Origin: Shewanella atlantica
Lineage (GTDB): Bacteria; Pseudomonadota; Gammaproteobacteria; Enterobacterales; Shewanellaceae
Assembly: GCF_003966265.1 (NCBI RefSeq)
Contig: NZ_RXNV01000003.1
Span: 557,447-621,446, forward strand
DNA: 64,000 nt
Direction: 5' to 3'
Numbering within the stretch: the first letter of the stretch is position 1; every line of letters begins with the position of its first letter. A model generated the notes under the pieces. That model did not search any database. It was given only the letters and a program-made list of their open reading frames with translations, and was not told where the DNA came from. The position numbers and the translations under genes were made by a program. Positions 10,553 through 20,160 of this stretch are shown here, one piece after another.

Positions 10553-11170
10553 TTACAGAATGTCGAGCAATTCAACTTCGAATACGAGAGCCGAATATGG
10601 CGGGATAGATGCGCCAGCACCACGCTCGCCGTAAGCTAAGTGATGAGGAACATATAGCTTCCACTTAGCACCTACAGGCATAAGCTGTAACGCTTCGGTC
10701 CAACCAGCGATAACACCTGATACAGGGAACTCGGCAGGCTGATCACGTATAACAGAGCTATCGAATACATCGCCACTGATGAAAGTACCATGGTAGTGAG
10801 TACGAACTGTTGAATCAAGACCAGGCTTATCACCAGCGCCTTCATTGATAACTTCATACTGTAGGCCAGACTCTAGAGTCTGAACACCGTCACGCTTGGC
10901 ATTTTCTGCAAGGAAAGTTTCACCTTCAGCTGACGCTGCTTCTGCAGCCGCTTCTTGTACTTTCTGAATACGCTGACTGATCTCAGTAAAAGCAACTTGA
11001 AGATCCTGCATAGCAACTTGGCTTTCTATGCCATCGAATGCATCCGATAGACCTAGCTGTACAGCAGAGATACTGATACCTTCAAATGAGTTAGCAGCTA
11101 ATTGCTCGCCTAGTTGACGGCCTACACCGTAACTTGCTTGCTCTTCAATAGTAGTGAACTTGTCAGACAT
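10553..11170 (-). CDS. fklB: FKBP-type peptidyl-prolyl isomerase FklB
   Basis: This enzyme catalyses cis-trans isomerisation of prolyl bonds. The 205 residues match E. coli FklB (206). An N-terminal dimerisation region (about 1-95) starts SDKFTTIEEQASYGVGRQLGEQL and contains a helical segment rich in Ala and Glu. The C-terminal FKBP domain has YHGTFISGDVFDSSV, FPVSGVIAGWTEALQLMPVG and PPYSALVFEVELLDIL, the usual active-site framework. No signal peptide is visible, so the protein is cytoplasmic, unlike FkpA. It starts at ATG and lies downstream of the M48 protease start region with its own terminator, so it is probably monocistronic. Confidence 0.94.
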   Translation of the reverse strand: MSDKFTTIEEQASYGVGRQLGEQLAANSFEGISISAVQLGLSDAFDGIESQVAMQDLQVAFTEISQRIQKVQEAAAEAASAEGETFLAENAKRDGVQTLESGLQYEVINEGAGDKPGLDSTVRTHYHGTFISGDVFDSSVIRDQPAEFPVSGVIAGWTEALQLMPVGAKWKLYVPHHLAYGERGAGASIPPYSALVFEVELLDIL

Positions 11171-11252
11171 AATAATTCTACTCTCAATGATTCAATTAAT
11201 TTCGCGCGACACTTTACCATATTCCCTGCGAAGATTCTTTATAACTAATAGA

Positions 11253-12053
11253 TTATTTCGTAAATTGACAGCTGTTTTTATCCGCAGGTTTACTGGCCCG
11301 ATATAAAGGCATCACTTGCGGTTGCATCTTAGTTAAATCATCGATTCTATGTCCATGTGAAGGGTGCGTAGACAACAACTCAGGCCCCTGCTCTCCGCCT
11401 TGTTTCGCCATATTTAACCATAATGCAATACTTTGACCAGGATCGAAGCCAGCGCGTGCCATTAATTCCACCCCCATGATATCCGCTTCACTCTCCTGCT
11501 CTCTTCCATAAGGCAAAATAAATCCAACTTGCGCCCCTAAGCCTAAAGCTGCCATATACAACTCTTTGTTGCTGATCCCACCAGCCCCAAGGGCCGCATC
11601 GGCAATTTGCATTCCTATCCCGGAAAGCTGTGCACGGGAAACCTGTTCATTACTGTGCTTAGCCAGCACATGTGCCACTTCATGACCAATCACAGTCGCT
11701 AATTGATGTTCATTCTCTGCAACATTCAATAAGCCGGTATAAACGCCGATGTGTCCTCCGGGCAGAGCAAATGCATTAACCTGCTCAGACTCAAACACGA
11801 CAACATCCCAAGGTGTTGCGGAATTTGGCAGTACAGCGGTAACTCGGTTAGCTACACAGGCTACATAGCGATTTACCGCTGCATCCTGACTTATTTTTTC
11901 CTGTTTCTTTATTTGATCAAATGAGCTGCTGCCCATCTGGTCGATCTCTTGTGATGAGAAGAGTAATACCTGACTTCGTCCCGTAGGCGATTGATGTGTA
12001 GCACAGCCACTCAAAAACAGAAAAGTAGTGAATAGGATAACTAAGGTTTTCAT
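11253..12053 (-). CDS. M48 family metalloprotease, lipoprotein
   Basis: A zinc endopeptidase predicted to be membrane-anchored in the periplasm. The signal peptide ends in a lipobox, LFLSGC, with Cys17. The catalytic zinc motif HEVAH is at 124-128 inside TVIGHEVAHVLAKHSNE, and the third ligand region ESEADIMG lies about 55 residues later. The 266-residue length resembles LoiP/YggG-type proteases, which act in outer-membrane quality control. I would not name it loiP without a search. It stands alone between fklB and the repeat cluster downstream of dnaJ. Confidence 0.88.
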   Translation of the reverse strand: MKTLVILFTTFLFLSGCATHQSPTGRSQVLLFSSQEIDQMGSSSFDQIKKQEKISQDAAVNRYVACVANRVTAVLPNSATPWDVVVFESEQVNAFALPGGHIGVYTGLLNVAENEHQLATVIGHEVAHVLAKHSNEQVSRAQLSGIGMQIADAALGAGGISNKELYMAALGLGAQVGFILPYGREQESEADIMGVELMARAGFDPGQSIALWLNMAKQGGEQGPELLSTHPSHGHRIDDLTKMQPQVMPLYRASKPADKNSCQFTK

Positions 12054-12180
12054 GAAAAATAATCCTTTATATGAGATAAGAGTTTGTAGCTAAAGACCAG
12101 GCAGAGAAAGTAACGAGTTACGAGCTTAAGATATAAATTAGACGATAAATGCAAGAAAAAAGATAGCGTTTCAGCTAAAC

Positions 12181-12245
12181 ATTCGCGGCTCAAGCCGCTC
12201 CTACATAGAGAATGCCCGAGTTCCTAGCTCCTAGCTCCTAGCTCC
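12181..12245. repeat. REP-like hairpin followed by CCTAGCT tandem repeat
   Basis: Bases 12181-12204 form GCGGCT-CA-AGCCGC followed by TCCTAC, which looks like the REP elements common in Pseudomonas and some Shewanella. Bases 12223-12245 contain three tandem CCTAGCT units. Both lie in the gap upstream of the M48 protease gene and match no gene. Confidence 0.6.
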
Positions 12246-12255
12246 GCATTAAATA

Positions 12256-12536
12256 CAAATCCCCTCTTACGCCATCCATGGCGTTCGGGGATAAGCACAT
12301 CTGACTAAAACCATACACAAATCCCTTCCATCGCTCTGACCGCAAAGGACTGTGGAAATGTGCAACAGATGTAGGGAACATCTGGCACCCTGCGATCAGG
12401 GATAAGTATATCTGAAAGATCCATACACAAATCCCTTCCATCGCTGTCCCTGCGATCAGGGATAAGTACATCTGAAAGATCCATACACAAATCCCTTCCA
12501 TCGCTGTCCCTGCGATCAGGGATAAGTACATCCATG
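12256..12536. repeat. Cluster of hairpin repeats including perfect 60-bp tandem copies
   Basis: Bases 12421-12480 and 12481-12530 repeat with a period of 60 and are identical over about 50 bases. Each unit folds as ATCCCT, spacer, ATCGC, loop, GCGAT, C, AGGGAT. A unit at 12258-12290 keeps the fold with different bases (ATCCCC/GGGGAT outside, ACGCC/GGCGT inside). The unit starting near 12330 has its loop enlarged by about 55 bases carrying a separate hairpin CAGATG/CATCTG. This is the same family as at 9484-9587, and again it abuts a terminator, that of dnaJ. ORFs read through the repeat are artefacts of the periodicity. Confidence 0.85.
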
Positions 12537-12540
12537 TACA

Positions 12541-12572
12541 AAAAAGCCCCGCGTTAGCGAGGCCTCTTTTAA
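12541..12572 (-). terminator. Rho-independent terminator of dnaKJ
   Basis: On the minus strand GCCTCGC pairs with GCGGGGC around TAAC, followed by six T. It lies about 15 bases after the dnaJ stop. Confidence 0.9.
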
Positions 12573-12586
12573 TAGCAAAGTGAGTT

Positions 12587-13723
12587 TTAGCTATTCAAGT
12601 CCTGAAAGAACTTCTTCACGCCGTCGAAGAAACCTTCAGCCTTAGGGCTGTGTTTCTTAGACGATGAACCGCTTAGGGTCTCATCGAACTCGCGAAGTAA
12701 CTCTTTTTGACGCTCGTTAAGCTTAACAGGCGTCTCCATCACAACCTTACACAGCAAGTCACCAACCGCATGGCTACGCACAGACTTAACGCCCTTACCA
12801 CGCATACGGAACATACGACCCGTTTGTGTCTCGGCAGGGATCTTAAGGTTAACCTTACCATCTAAGGTAGGCACTTCAATCTCACCACCAAGGGCAGCTT
12901 TACCGAACGAAATAGGCACTTCGCAATAAAGGTTATTACCATCACGTACGAAGATAGCATGCTCGCGCACACTGACCTGTACATAAAGGTCGCCAGCAGG
13001 TGCACCGAACTCGCCCGCTTCACCTTCACCAGAAAGACGAATACGATCGCCATTGTCGACACCGGCCGGGATCTTAACCGATAAGGTTTTACTCTTCTCG
13101 ACTCGACCTTCACCATGACACTTGTTACACGGATCTTTAATGATCTTACCGCGACCATGACAGGTAGGACAGGCTTGCTGAACAGCAAAGAAGCCCTGAC
13201 GCATCTGAACCTGGCCTTGACCATGACAAGTTCCACATGTCGTTGGCGATGTGCCTTTCTTAGCACCACTACCATCACATGTATCACAAGCAGCCAATGT
13301 TGGAATACGCAGCTCTTTAGTTAAGCCTTTTACCGCCTCTTCGAGAGACAGCTCAAGGTTATAACGCAAGTCGCTACCACGGGCAGCTTGACGCTGACCA
13401 CCGCCACGGCGTCCACCACCGAAGATATCACCGAAGACATCGCCAAAGACATCACCGAAATCGGCATTGCCACCAAAGCCACCGCCACCGCGGTTAGGAT
13501 CGACACCAGCATGACCAAACTGATCATAGGCCGCTTTCTTATCCGCGTCCGTCAGGATCTCGTAGGCTTCTTTCACCTCTTTAAAACTGGCTTCCGCCTG
13601 CTTATCTCCCGGGTTACGATCAGGGTGAAATTTCATGGCTAAACGTTTGTAAGCCTTTTTAATTTCACGTTCGCTGGCGTCACGGCTGACGCTTAATACT
13701 TCGTAATAATCTCGCTTTGACAT
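12587..13723 (-). CDS. dnaJ: Chaperone protein DnaJ
   Basis: DnaJ is the J-domain co-chaperone that delivers clients to DnaK and stimulates its ATPase. Domain order is complete in 378 residues. The J domain has HPD at 33-35, then a Gly/Phe-rich linker (about 74-110, with GGGGFGG and GGGRRGGG). Four CxxCxGxG zinc-binding repeats lie at about 145-205 ([36 protein letters not shown]), followed by the C-terminal substrate-binding domains. It lies 127 bases downstream of dnaK and is expected to be transcribed from the same sigma-32 promoter. Confidence 0.98.
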   Translation of the reverse strand: MSKRDYYEVLSVSRDASEREIKKAYKRLAMKFHPDRNPGDKQAEASFKEVKEAYEILTDADKKAAYDQFGHAGVDPNRGGGGFGGNADFGDVFGDVFGDIFGGGRRGGGQRQAARGSDLRYNLELSLEEAVKGLTKELRIPTLAACDTCDGSGAKKGTSPTTCGTCHGQGQVQMRQGFFAVQQACPTCHGRGKIIKDPCNKCHGEGRVEKSKTLSVKIPAGVDNGDRIRLSGEGEAGEFGAPAGDLYVQVSVREHAIFVRDGNNLYCEVPISFGKAALGGEIEVPTLDGKVNLKIPAETQTGRMFRMRGKGVKSVRSHAVGDLLCKVVMETPVKLNERQKELLREFDETLSGSSSKKHSPKAEGFFDGVKKFFQDLNS

Positions 13724-13792
13724 AATCTCACGCTTTCTGTGTTGAAGTTGTAGCTGAAGTACCAGCTAAAGTTGCAACTAAACTTGAAACAA

Positions 13793-13823
13793 CGGGCGTT
13801 AGAGTAAAACTCATAACGCCCGC
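13793..13823 (-). promoter_or_regulatory. Hairpin in the dnaK-dnaJ intergenic region
   Basis: CGGGCGTTA and TAACGCCCG form a strong stem with further pairing inside (GAGT/ACTC). There is no T run after it on the minus strand, so it is more likely an mRNA-processing or partial attenuation site than a full terminator. Confidence 0.6.
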
Positions 13824-13850
13824 ATAAAATAATTTAGGGGTTAGCCTATA

Positions 13851-15773
13851 TTATTTCTTGTCATCTTTCACTTCTTCAAACTCAGCATCAACAACATCTT
13901 CATCTGGCTTAGCCGCTTGTGCTTCACCTTCTGGAGCCTGTTGTCCCTGCTCAGCTTGTGCTTTAGCTTGGGCAATTTCCATCAACTTCGAAGACGCTTC
14001 CATCAGCTCTTGAGTTGATTTTTCGATAGCTTCTTTGTCACTACCTTTAACAGCAGTTTCTACCGCAGCCATCGCAGCTTCAATCTTCTCTTTTTCATCA
14101 GCTGGTAATGCTTCACCGGCTTCTTCAATCTGCTTCTTAGTCGCGTGAACCATGCCGTCGGCTTGGTTACGAGCCGTTACTAACTCTTCGAACTTAGCAT
14201 CTTCGTCAGCGTGTGCTTCAGCGTCACGAACCATAGCTTCTACTTCTTCGTCACTCAGACCAGAAGAGGCTTTAATGGTGATGTTCTGTGCTTTACCGGT
14301 TTTCTTGTCTGTAGCCGATACATGCAAGATACCATCGGCATCGATGTCGAAAGCAACTTCAATCTGTGGCATGCCACGTGGAGCAGCTTCGATACCTTCC
14401 AGGTTAAATTGACCCAGAGACTTGTTACCGCTTGATTGCTTACGCTCACCTTGAAGTACGTGAATCGTTACCGCACTCTGGTTATCGTCAGCAGTCGAGA
14501 ATGTCTGGCTAGCTTTAGTCGGGATAGTGGTGTTCTTCTCGATAAGCTTAGTCATTACGCTACCCATAGTCTCAATACCAAGAGATAGTGGAGTAACGTC
14601 CAGTAGCAGTACGTCTTTAACATCGCCAGAAAGTACACCGGCTTGAACCGCAGCACCGATTGCAACCGCTTCATCAGGGTTAACGTCTTGACGTAGCTCT
14701 TTACCGAAGAACTCAGAAACCTCGGTGCGAACCTTAGGCATACGAGTCTGACCACCAACAAGAATCACTTCGTTGACATCAGAAACGCTAAGGTCTGCAT
14801 CGGCTAGAGCAACTTTTAGTGGCTCAAGAGTACGAGTAATCAGGTCTTCAACTAAAGACTCTAATTTAGCACGAGTGATCTTAACCACTAAGTGCTTAGG
14901 ACCTGTTGCATCGGCAGTGATGTAAGGCAGGTTAACTTCAGTCTGTGATGCGCTTGAAAGCTCAATTTTTGCTTTCTCTGCAGCTTCTTTCAGACGCTGC
15001 ATCGCTAGCGGATCGTTACGCAGGTCAAGAGATTGCTCTTTCTTGAACTCATCAGCCAGGTAGTTGATTAGACGGTTATCAAAATCTTCACCACCTAAGT
15101 GAGTGTCACCGTTAGTCGCTAGAACTTCAAAAGTCTGCTCGCCGTCAACGCTGTCGATTTCGATGATAGAGATATCGAAAGTACCACCACCTAAGTCGTA
15201 TACAGCAACGATGTTGTCACCTTGCTTCTTGTCGATACCGTAAGCAAGTGCAGCCGCTGTCGGCTCGTTGATAATACGCTTAACTTCAAGACCGGCGATG
15301 CGACCAGCATCTTTAGTTGCTTGACGCTGTGAATCGTTGAAGTATGCAGGAACAGTAATAACGGCTTCAGTTACTTCTTCGCCTAAGAAATCTTCGGCAG
15401 TTTTCTTCATCTTCTTCAGAGTTTCAGCAGAAACCTGTGGCGGAGCCATCTTCTTACCATGAGCTTCAACCCATGCATCGCCATTGTCGGCACCGATGAT
15501 CTTGAACGGCATGATGTCTACATCACGCTGAACTTCGTCATCTTTAAAACGACGACCAATAAGACGCTTAATTGCGAAGAAGGTATTTGTTGGGTTTGTA
15601 ACAGCCTGACGCTTTGCAGGTTGACCTACTAAGATCTCTTCACCAGTGTAGGCAATGATGGAAGGGGTAGTACGATCGCCTTCGGCATTCTCCAATACGC
15701 GCGGTGTGTCGCCATCTAATACGGCTACGCAAGAGTTAGTTGTGCCTAAATCGATACCAATAATTTTACCCAT
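13851..15773 (-). CDS. dnaK: Chaperone protein DnaK (Hsp70)
   Basis: DnaK is the ATP-dependent Hsp70 that binds exposed hydrophobic stretches of unfolded proteins. The 640 residues hold the complete actin-like ATPase, with [16 protein letters not shown] (phosphate 1), [17 protein letters not shown] (phosphate 2) and [14 protein letters not shown]. The substrate-binding domain and the helical lid follow. The C-terminus is the usual acidic tail ending [10 protein letters not shown]. The ATG is preceded by AGGAG (CAGGAGCACCAC). A near-consensus sigma-32 promoter lies about 55 bases upstream. Confidence 0.99.
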   Translation of the reverse strand: MGKIIGIDLGTTNSCVAVLDGDTPRVLENAEGDRTTPSIIAYTGEEILVGQPAKRQAVTNPTNTFFAIKRLIGRRFKDDEVQRDVDIMPFKIIGADNGDAWVEAHGKKMAPPQVSAETLKKMKKTAEDFLGEEVTEAVITVPAYFNDSQRQATKDAGRIAGLEVKRIINEPTAAALAYGIDKKQGDNIVAVYDLGGGTFDISIIEIDSVDGEQTFEVLATNGDTHLGGEDFDNRLINYLADEFKKEQSLDLRNDPLAMQRLKEAAEKAKIELSSASQTEVNLPYITADATGPKHLVVKITRAKLESLVEDLITRTLEPLKVALADADLSVSDVNEVILVGGQTRMPKVRTEVSEFFGKELRQDVNPDEAVAIGAAVQAGVLSGDVKDVLLLDVTPLSLGIETMGSVMTKLIEKNTTIPTKASQTFSTADDNQSAVTIHVLQGERKQSSGNKSLGQFNLEGIEAAPRGMPQIEVAFDIDADGILHVSATDKKTGKAQNITIKASSGLSDEEVEAMVRDAEAHADEDAKFEELVTARNQADGMVHATKKQIEEAGEALPADEKEKIEAAMAAVETAVKGSDKEAIEKSTQELMEASSKLMEIAQAKAQAEQGQQAPEGEAQAAKPDEDVVDAEFEEVKDDKK

Positions 15774-15828
15774 GTGGTGCTCCTGAAATCTTTTCTATAT
15801 AAAAGCTAAATTTGTTATCTGATTGGAG

Positions 15829-15857
15829 ATATGGGGACGGGCCAAACCATTTTCAAG
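15829..15857 (-). promoter_or_regulatory. Sigma-32 (RpoH) heat-shock promoter of dnaKJ
   Basis: On the minus strand CTTGAAA (15851-15857) and CCCCATAT (15829-15836) are separated by 14 bases. This matches the sigma-32 consensus CTTGAAA-N11-16-CCCCATNT exactly. Confidence 0.92.
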
Positions 15858-16120
15858 CCTTAATTTTAGCTTAAAGTGAGTGTCCTGCGTTTCCCGATAT
15901 CTTTCCTTAACACCCTATATTGGGTCGTTGATATCGAATACAAGGGGGAATTAGTAAAAATAGTGACATAGATAAATTATTTGATCGCTAACTCACAATT
16001 GGCAAAGGGGATACCGTATAATGGATACAATAATGAAGAGTGACGATTTTGCTAGCTTAAAACTAGTCATAAAGTCGTCACCGAGTTGTCTCTATATGTT
16101 CGCTTTTGTAAGAGTAAAAA
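15858..16120. other. Divergent region between dnaK and the DMT transporter
   Basis: The rest of this gap must contain the promoter of the plus-strand transporter. ACTAGTCATAAAGTC and an AT-rich tract are visible, but I see no clear operator, ORF or repeat. Confidence 0.4.
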
Positions 16121-17044
16121 ATGAAACAATCCAATCAGGCTTACCTCTACGGCATCGGCGCTATCTGCCTTTGGTCCACTGTCGCCACCGCCTTTAAGCT
16201 GGCATTAGCCCACTTAACACCACTGCAGTTGGTGTTTATCGCCGTGTTAACCTCAATATTTGCCTTAGGTATTATTCTTACGGCCCAACGTAAACTAAGT
16301 CTGATAAAGACACAGTTTTCTCAACGCCCTCTGTTTTATCTGCAGACTGGATTACTCAACCCGTTTCTTTACTATCTTGTACTGTTTAAAGCCTATGATC
16401 TTCTTCCTGCTCAACAAGCACTCTCGCTCAATTACACCTGGGCCATCTTATTGCCACTGCTTTCGGTGCCTTTATTAGCTCAGAAGCTGAGAAAAAGTGA
16501 TATGACTGCTGCAGTCATAGCGTATTTAGGTGTATTCGTCATTGCCACCAATGGTGAGCTGACAGGGTTTTCATTTGAGAGTGGTACCGGAGTCATGCTG
16601 GCACTGACCAGTACCTTACTCTGGTCGCTCTATTGGATAATCAACACTAAGGACAAGGGCGACCCCGTGGTCAGTCTACTTCTCAGCTTCCTCGTGGGCT
16701 TCCCGTTCATCTTGTGCGCCTTGTTATTCACTCAAGAGCTGCCAAGTTGGAACGCTCAGGCCTTTGCCGCCGGCATCTATGTGGGTCTGTTCGAAATGGG
16801 CGTCACCTTCGTGCTCTGGTTAGTGGCTCTGAAAAAGGCCGATCGCACCGCCAGCATCAGCACTATGGTGTTTATGTCTCCTGTCATGTCTATCGGCTTT
16901 ATCGCCTGGATATTACAAGAGGAGATAGCAAAGTCGACCTATATAGGACTCACCCTAATCTTAACGGCGCTTGCCCTGCAGCAATTACTGCCCCACCTGA
17001 ATAAGCTGCGCAGTAAAGTCCGCACCTCAGGTGAATCCATATAA
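16121..17044 (+). CDS. EamA/DMT family transporter
   Basis: An inner-membrane drug/metabolite transporter of 307 residues with ten hydrophobic segments in the two five-helix EamA repeats (approximately 5-140 and 152-290). It begins MKQSNQAYLYGIGAICLWSTVATAFKLAL, a typical first EamA helix. Members export amino acids or other small metabolites; the substrate cannot be read from sequence. It is transcribed alone, divergently from dnaK, and followed by a terminator. Confidence 0.85.
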   Translation: MKQSNQAYLYGIGAICLWSTVATAFKLALAHLTPLQLVFIAVLTSIFALGIILTAQRKLSLIKTQFSQRPLFYLQTGLLNPFLYYLVLFKAYDLLPAQQALSLNYTWAILLPLLSVPLLAQKLRKSDMTAAVIAYLGVFVIATNGELTGFSFESGTGVMLALTSTLLWSLYWIINTKDKGDPVVSLLLSFLVGFPFILCALLFTQELPSWNAQAFAAGIYVGLFEMGVTFVLWLVALKKADRTASISTMVFMSPVMSIGFIAWILQEEIAKSTYIGLTLILTALALQQLLPHLNKLRSKVRTSGESI

Positions 17045-17066
17045 GCAAGCACCGAGCTTTCCACAG

Positions 17067-17096
17067 TAAAAAGCCCACATTGTGTGGGCTTTTTAC
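17067..17096 (+). terminator. Rho-independent terminator of the DMT transporter
   Basis: AAAAGCCCACA pairs with TGTGGGCTTTT, followed by a T run; an A run on the left could also serve the opposite strand. Confidence 0.88.
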
Positions 17097-17123
17097 TTTG
17101 TCTGATTTAGTTCTGGTTAATAG

Positions 17124-17792
17124 CTATAGCTGATGATGTACCTCTATCTGACCGACACCGACATTAACATTCAATTCGCCAAACCCCGTTTGCTCTTCTT
17201 TGTGATAAGCCTGCCTTACAAAGTGTCTGCTAACTTCAACAGCTTGTCCCTGCAGATCAACTGAAACCTCTCCAACGCCTGATTCTAATGATACTGAGTG
17301 ATATAAGATTTCATGTCTAACTTCTGCATGACCTACACCTAAATCGATATCGATGTCGTTTTCCATGTTAGACACCTCAATGCTACCTACGCCGACATTC
17401 AGGTTCACTGCCGCCTGGCGAGGAAGATAGATTTTCCATTCCTGTTTAATATCATCCTGCTCGTTCAGTTTGAGGGTGATCCTTTTACCGCCCTGATCGA
17501 CATCCAATTCGACACCACTGATATCGGCACTCCCCCAGAATGTAAACCAGCTGCTCTCTGTCGGGCTCACCACCACTTCGACTCTAATCTCCTGCTCATC
17601 GGTCGCAAATACCTCAGCCGAGCCGACATCGATATCGAGTACCACTTCCTGACCGTTATAGCTATATAGTTGGCTTAATGTTCTATCGGTATCGGCCTGA
17701 ACTGCGGTGATAGCTAATGTAGAAAAAGCCGCTGAGATCACCAATAAACTACTCACGGTCGCTGTAAGACATTTTTTTATTAACTTGTTCAT
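17124..17792 (-). CDS. Exported DUF4097-like beta-repeat protein
   Basis: Predicted secreted or periplasmic protein of 222 residues. The start is the ATG giving MNKLIKKCLTATVSSLLV, because AGGATGG lies 6 bases before it and a signal peptide with an AVQAD cleavage region follows. The frame is open further upstream to a GTG. The mature part is built of repeated beta-strand motifs of the type xVGVGxxEV: VDIDVGSAEV, VNLNVGVGSIEV, IDLGVGHAEV, SLESGVGEVSV and LNVNVGVGQIEV. This ladder is typical of DUF4097/DUF2154-type putative adhesins and envelope-stress proteins. Function unknown. It is monocistronic and convergent with the transporter upstream. Confidence 0.7.
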   Translation of the reverse strand: MNKLIKKCLTATVSSLLVISAAFSTLAITAVQADTDRTLSQLYSYNGQEVVLDIDVGSAEVFATDEQEIRVEVVVSPTESSWFTFWGSADISGVELDVDQGGKRITLKLNEQDDIKQEWKIYLPRQAAVNLNVGVGSIEVSNMENDIDIDLGVGHAEVRHEILYHSVSLESGVGEVSVDLQGQAVEVSRHFVRQAYHKEEQTGFGELNVNVGVGQIEVHHQL

Positions 17793-17931
17793 TAGTGCCA
17801 TCCTGTCATTGAATTCCCTTGGAATATACACAGATAAAGCAAAAGCCAAGCCAAACTTGCTTTTCACTTGTATTTCAATGAATTAATTAAATTGAATGGG
17901 TTAGATTTATGGAAGTTATCAGACTTGATAG

Positions 17932-17994
17932 CGAGTTGCGCCAAGGCTTGGTAAATTTCACCACAAGTGGATCAACTCGCCGGATAACAAGTTT
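17932..17994. repeat. Inverted repeat and dispersed 16-mer
   Basis: GCGAGTTG (about 17932) pairs with CAACTCGC (17973-17980) around an inner CCAAG/CTTGG hairpin. The adjoining 16-mer GCCGGATAACAAGTTT at 17979-17994 recurs exactly at 62718-62733. No gene overlaps either copy. Confidence 0.55.
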
Positions 17995-18025
17995 TAAATC
18001 ACACTAGCTTCTAGCTTCAAATATA

Positions 18026-18056
18026 AAAATGCCGCACTCTGGTTAGTGCGGCATTT
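18026..18056 (-). terminator. Rho-independent terminator of the S9 peptidase gene
   Basis: The stem AAATGCCGCACT/AGTGCGGCATTT with a six-base loop lies downstream of the S9 peptidase stop on the minus strand. Confidence 0.85.
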
Positions 18057-18102
18057 ATCAAACATCAATCATGGATCCGTGCTCAATGTACCTCAGCTTA
18101 GG

Positions 18103-20160
18103 CTATTTCCCGCCAGGCTCGGCATATTTGTTCATCCAGCCTTCCACCTGGTTATACCAATAAATAGAGTTATTCGGCTTCATGATCCAATGGTTTTCAT
18201 CGGGGAAGTAGATCATGCGAGATTCAATACCGCGGGTTTGCAGGGTGCGGAATAACTCGAAGCCCTGACCCACTGGGACACGGTAATCTAACTGTCCATG
18301 CACCACTAAGGTTGGCGTATTGAAGTTCTTAGCACCATAGTGAGGTGAGATAGCTTTATAAATTTCAGGCTTTTCCCAGTAGCTGCCAAATCGAGTGCTA
18401 TGCACCGAGAAATCCGCCGCCATCTGCGAGTACATGTTATATACCGCGGCATGAATAAACAGGGCATTAAACGGATGCTCCTGACCTAAGATTATTGAGG
18501 TTAGGTACCCCCCATAACTTGCGCCACCAGCCACTAAACGATCGTTATCAATCCATTCTTTTTGTTTAAACCAATCGGTGGCTTTAAACACATCTTCCAG
18601 TGACTTGTTTTTCCAATCGGGATTAATACTGTCGGTATAGTCTTGACCGAAGCTGTTTGAGCCGTGGAAATTAGGCCACGCAGTCACATAACCCCAGGAG
18701 GCAAATGTCTGAGCATTCCAGCGGTAATGGAAACCGTCAGATATCGCGCCGTGGGGACCACCGTGGATCAGCATCATTAAAGGGTACTTTTTGTTGCTAT
18801 CGAACCCAGGTGGGTAATGCACCCACATCTGTACATCTTCATCGTTATAACCTTTATAGGTTACCGACTCATAGGTTCCCATATCGACATCGGCAAGAAT
18901 ATCGTCATTGAAACTATCTAAACGAGTTGTTTTACCGTTAGCTGGATTAATTTTGACTACGCGAGCCGGATATAAAAAGCTATCGTTTGCCGCCACTAAG
19001 GTGCCATCTTGTGCAATAGAAGGCTTACCGAAGTTGGTTTGTTTGGTGATTGGCTTGATTTTGCTACTTCTGGCATCGATATGATAAATGCGGCGGGTTG
19101 CAGCATCATCTATAGCAGCGTAGAAGCCTTTGCTATCTGGAGTCCAATTGAACCGAGTAACAGAGCGATCCCAGTCCGTGGTAATTTCACGCTCAGTGCG
19201 TTTGTTCACATCAAGTAACACCAAATTCGCAGTATCGGCATAAAAACCATGAATAAGTTGACGAGTGAAGGCTAACGTCTTGCCATCGGGACTAAAGGTA
19301 GGATTAGTATCCGGAGCTTCATTTTTTGGGGTTAAGTTTTCTACTTTATCGCTACCAATCTTAGCCATAAAGATATCGACTTTCGGATCGACCTGGTTTG
19401 CCCAACCATTGCTGTTAAAGGCAATCAGACGCTCATCGACTGAAATATCATAGTTAGCGGCACTTTGAGATGAACGAGGTAACTGTCTATTGAGCGGTTG
19501 TGTGATCGCTTCAACCTCCCCCCCCTTCGCCGGAATACGGAAAACGTGCGCTTGGCGGTCCTCCTCAATCCAGTGATCAAAACTAGAGTAAGGCAGCGCG
19601 TTCCATTGACGCGCAGAAACCTTATCGTCTTCATTGGCTTTTAATTGCTCGGCCATTTCGTCCCAGCTCTTGCCGGGGAAAACACGGCTAATAAAGTAGA
19701 TATGTTCACCCACCCACTTCACGCCTTTAACACCGCCCGGCACATTGGTGAGTCGCTGCGCTTCACCGGGCTTATCCATCGGCAACAGGTACACTTGCCC
19801 GGCGTCATCTTTATCACGCTTGCTCACGAAAGCGAGTGTCTTACCATCGGGCGAGAAAGTCGGCTCACTGACTTTCAGACCTTCGGCAGTTATCGGCCGC
19901 TGATCAGAACCATCTTTAGCAAACAACCAAAGTTGAGTCGCCCCCTTGTCCTCAGGAACATCATATTGAGTTACGGGTGCAATAATATACTCGCCCTGTG
20001 GTGAAACAATTGGGCTACCGATACGCTTTAATTGCCACAGCAGATCGACAGATAGCGTTGTAGCTTGCTCTGGTTTCACTTGCTCTGGTTTAGTTTGCTC
20101 TGCAAACGCCGATGCAAAAGGCATCAAGATGCAAAGCAGTAGAATTCCGACTTTCTTCAA
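18103..20160 (-). CDS. S9 family (prolyl oligopeptidase-type) serine peptidase, TTG start
   Basis: An exported alpha/beta-hydrolase peptidase of 685 residues. I place the start at TTG 20160 because AGGAGA lies 6 bases upstream and the product then opens with a perfect signal peptide, MKKVGILLLCILMPFASAFA. The longer frame would begin with an unlikely charged tail. The first two thirds carry beta-propeller/TolB-like repeats (SPDGKTLAF occurs twice). The C-terminal catalytic domain has the nucleophile Ser in GGASYGGYL, the Asp in HGQLDYRVP and the His in DENHWI. Probably a periplasmic dipeptidyl- or acylaminoacyl-peptidase that degrades peptides; the exact specificity is unknown. Confidence 0.9.
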   Translation of the reverse strand: MKKVGILLLCILMPFASAFAEQTKPEQVKPEQATTLSVDLLWQLKRIGSPIVSPQGEYIIAPVTQYDVPEDKGATQLWLFAKDGSDQRPITAEGLKVSEPTFSPDGKTLAFVSKRDKDDAGQVYLLPMDKPGEAQRLTNVPGGVKGVKWVGEHIYFISRVFPGKSWDEMAEQLKANEDDKVSARQWNALPYSSFDHWIEEDRQAHVFRIPAKGGEVEAITQPLNRQLPRSSQSAANYDISVDERLIAFNSNGWANQVDPKVDIFMAKIGSDKVENLTPKNEAPDTNPTFSPDGKTLAFTRQLIHGFYADTANLVLLDVNKRTEREITTDWDRSVTRFNWTPDSKGFYAAIDDAATRRIYHIDARSSKIKPITKQTNFGKPSIAQDGTLVAANDSFLYPARVVKINPANGKTTRLDSFNDDILADVDMGTYESVTYKGYNDEDVQMWVHYPPGFDSNKKYPLMMLIHGGPHGAISDGFHYRWNAQTFASWGYVTAWPNFHGSNSFGQDYTDSINPDWKNKSLEDVFKATDWFKQKEWIDNDRLVAGGASYGGYLTSIILGQEHPFNALFIHAAVYNMYSQMAADFSVHSTRFGSYWEKPEIYKAISPHYGAKNFNTPTLVVHGQLDYRVPVGQGFELFRTLQTRGIESRMIYFPDENHWIMKPNNSIYWYNQVEGWMNKYAEPGGK

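Noticed and set aside
12256..12536. CRISPR array
   Set aside because: Repeats are 60 bp with no variable spacers between them, and each unit is itself a hairpin; no cas gene is near.
12238..12541. Two minus-strand ORFs of 78 and 97 codons with internal repeats
   Set aside because: They are read through 60-bp DNA repeats whose length is a multiple of three; the same peptide phrase recurs in two frames, no ribosome site precedes them, and the DNA pattern is explained by hairpins.
13388..13642. Plus-strand Thr/Ala-rich ORF opposite dnaJ
   Set aside because: A shadow of the Gly/Phe-rich and J-domain codons of dnaJ.
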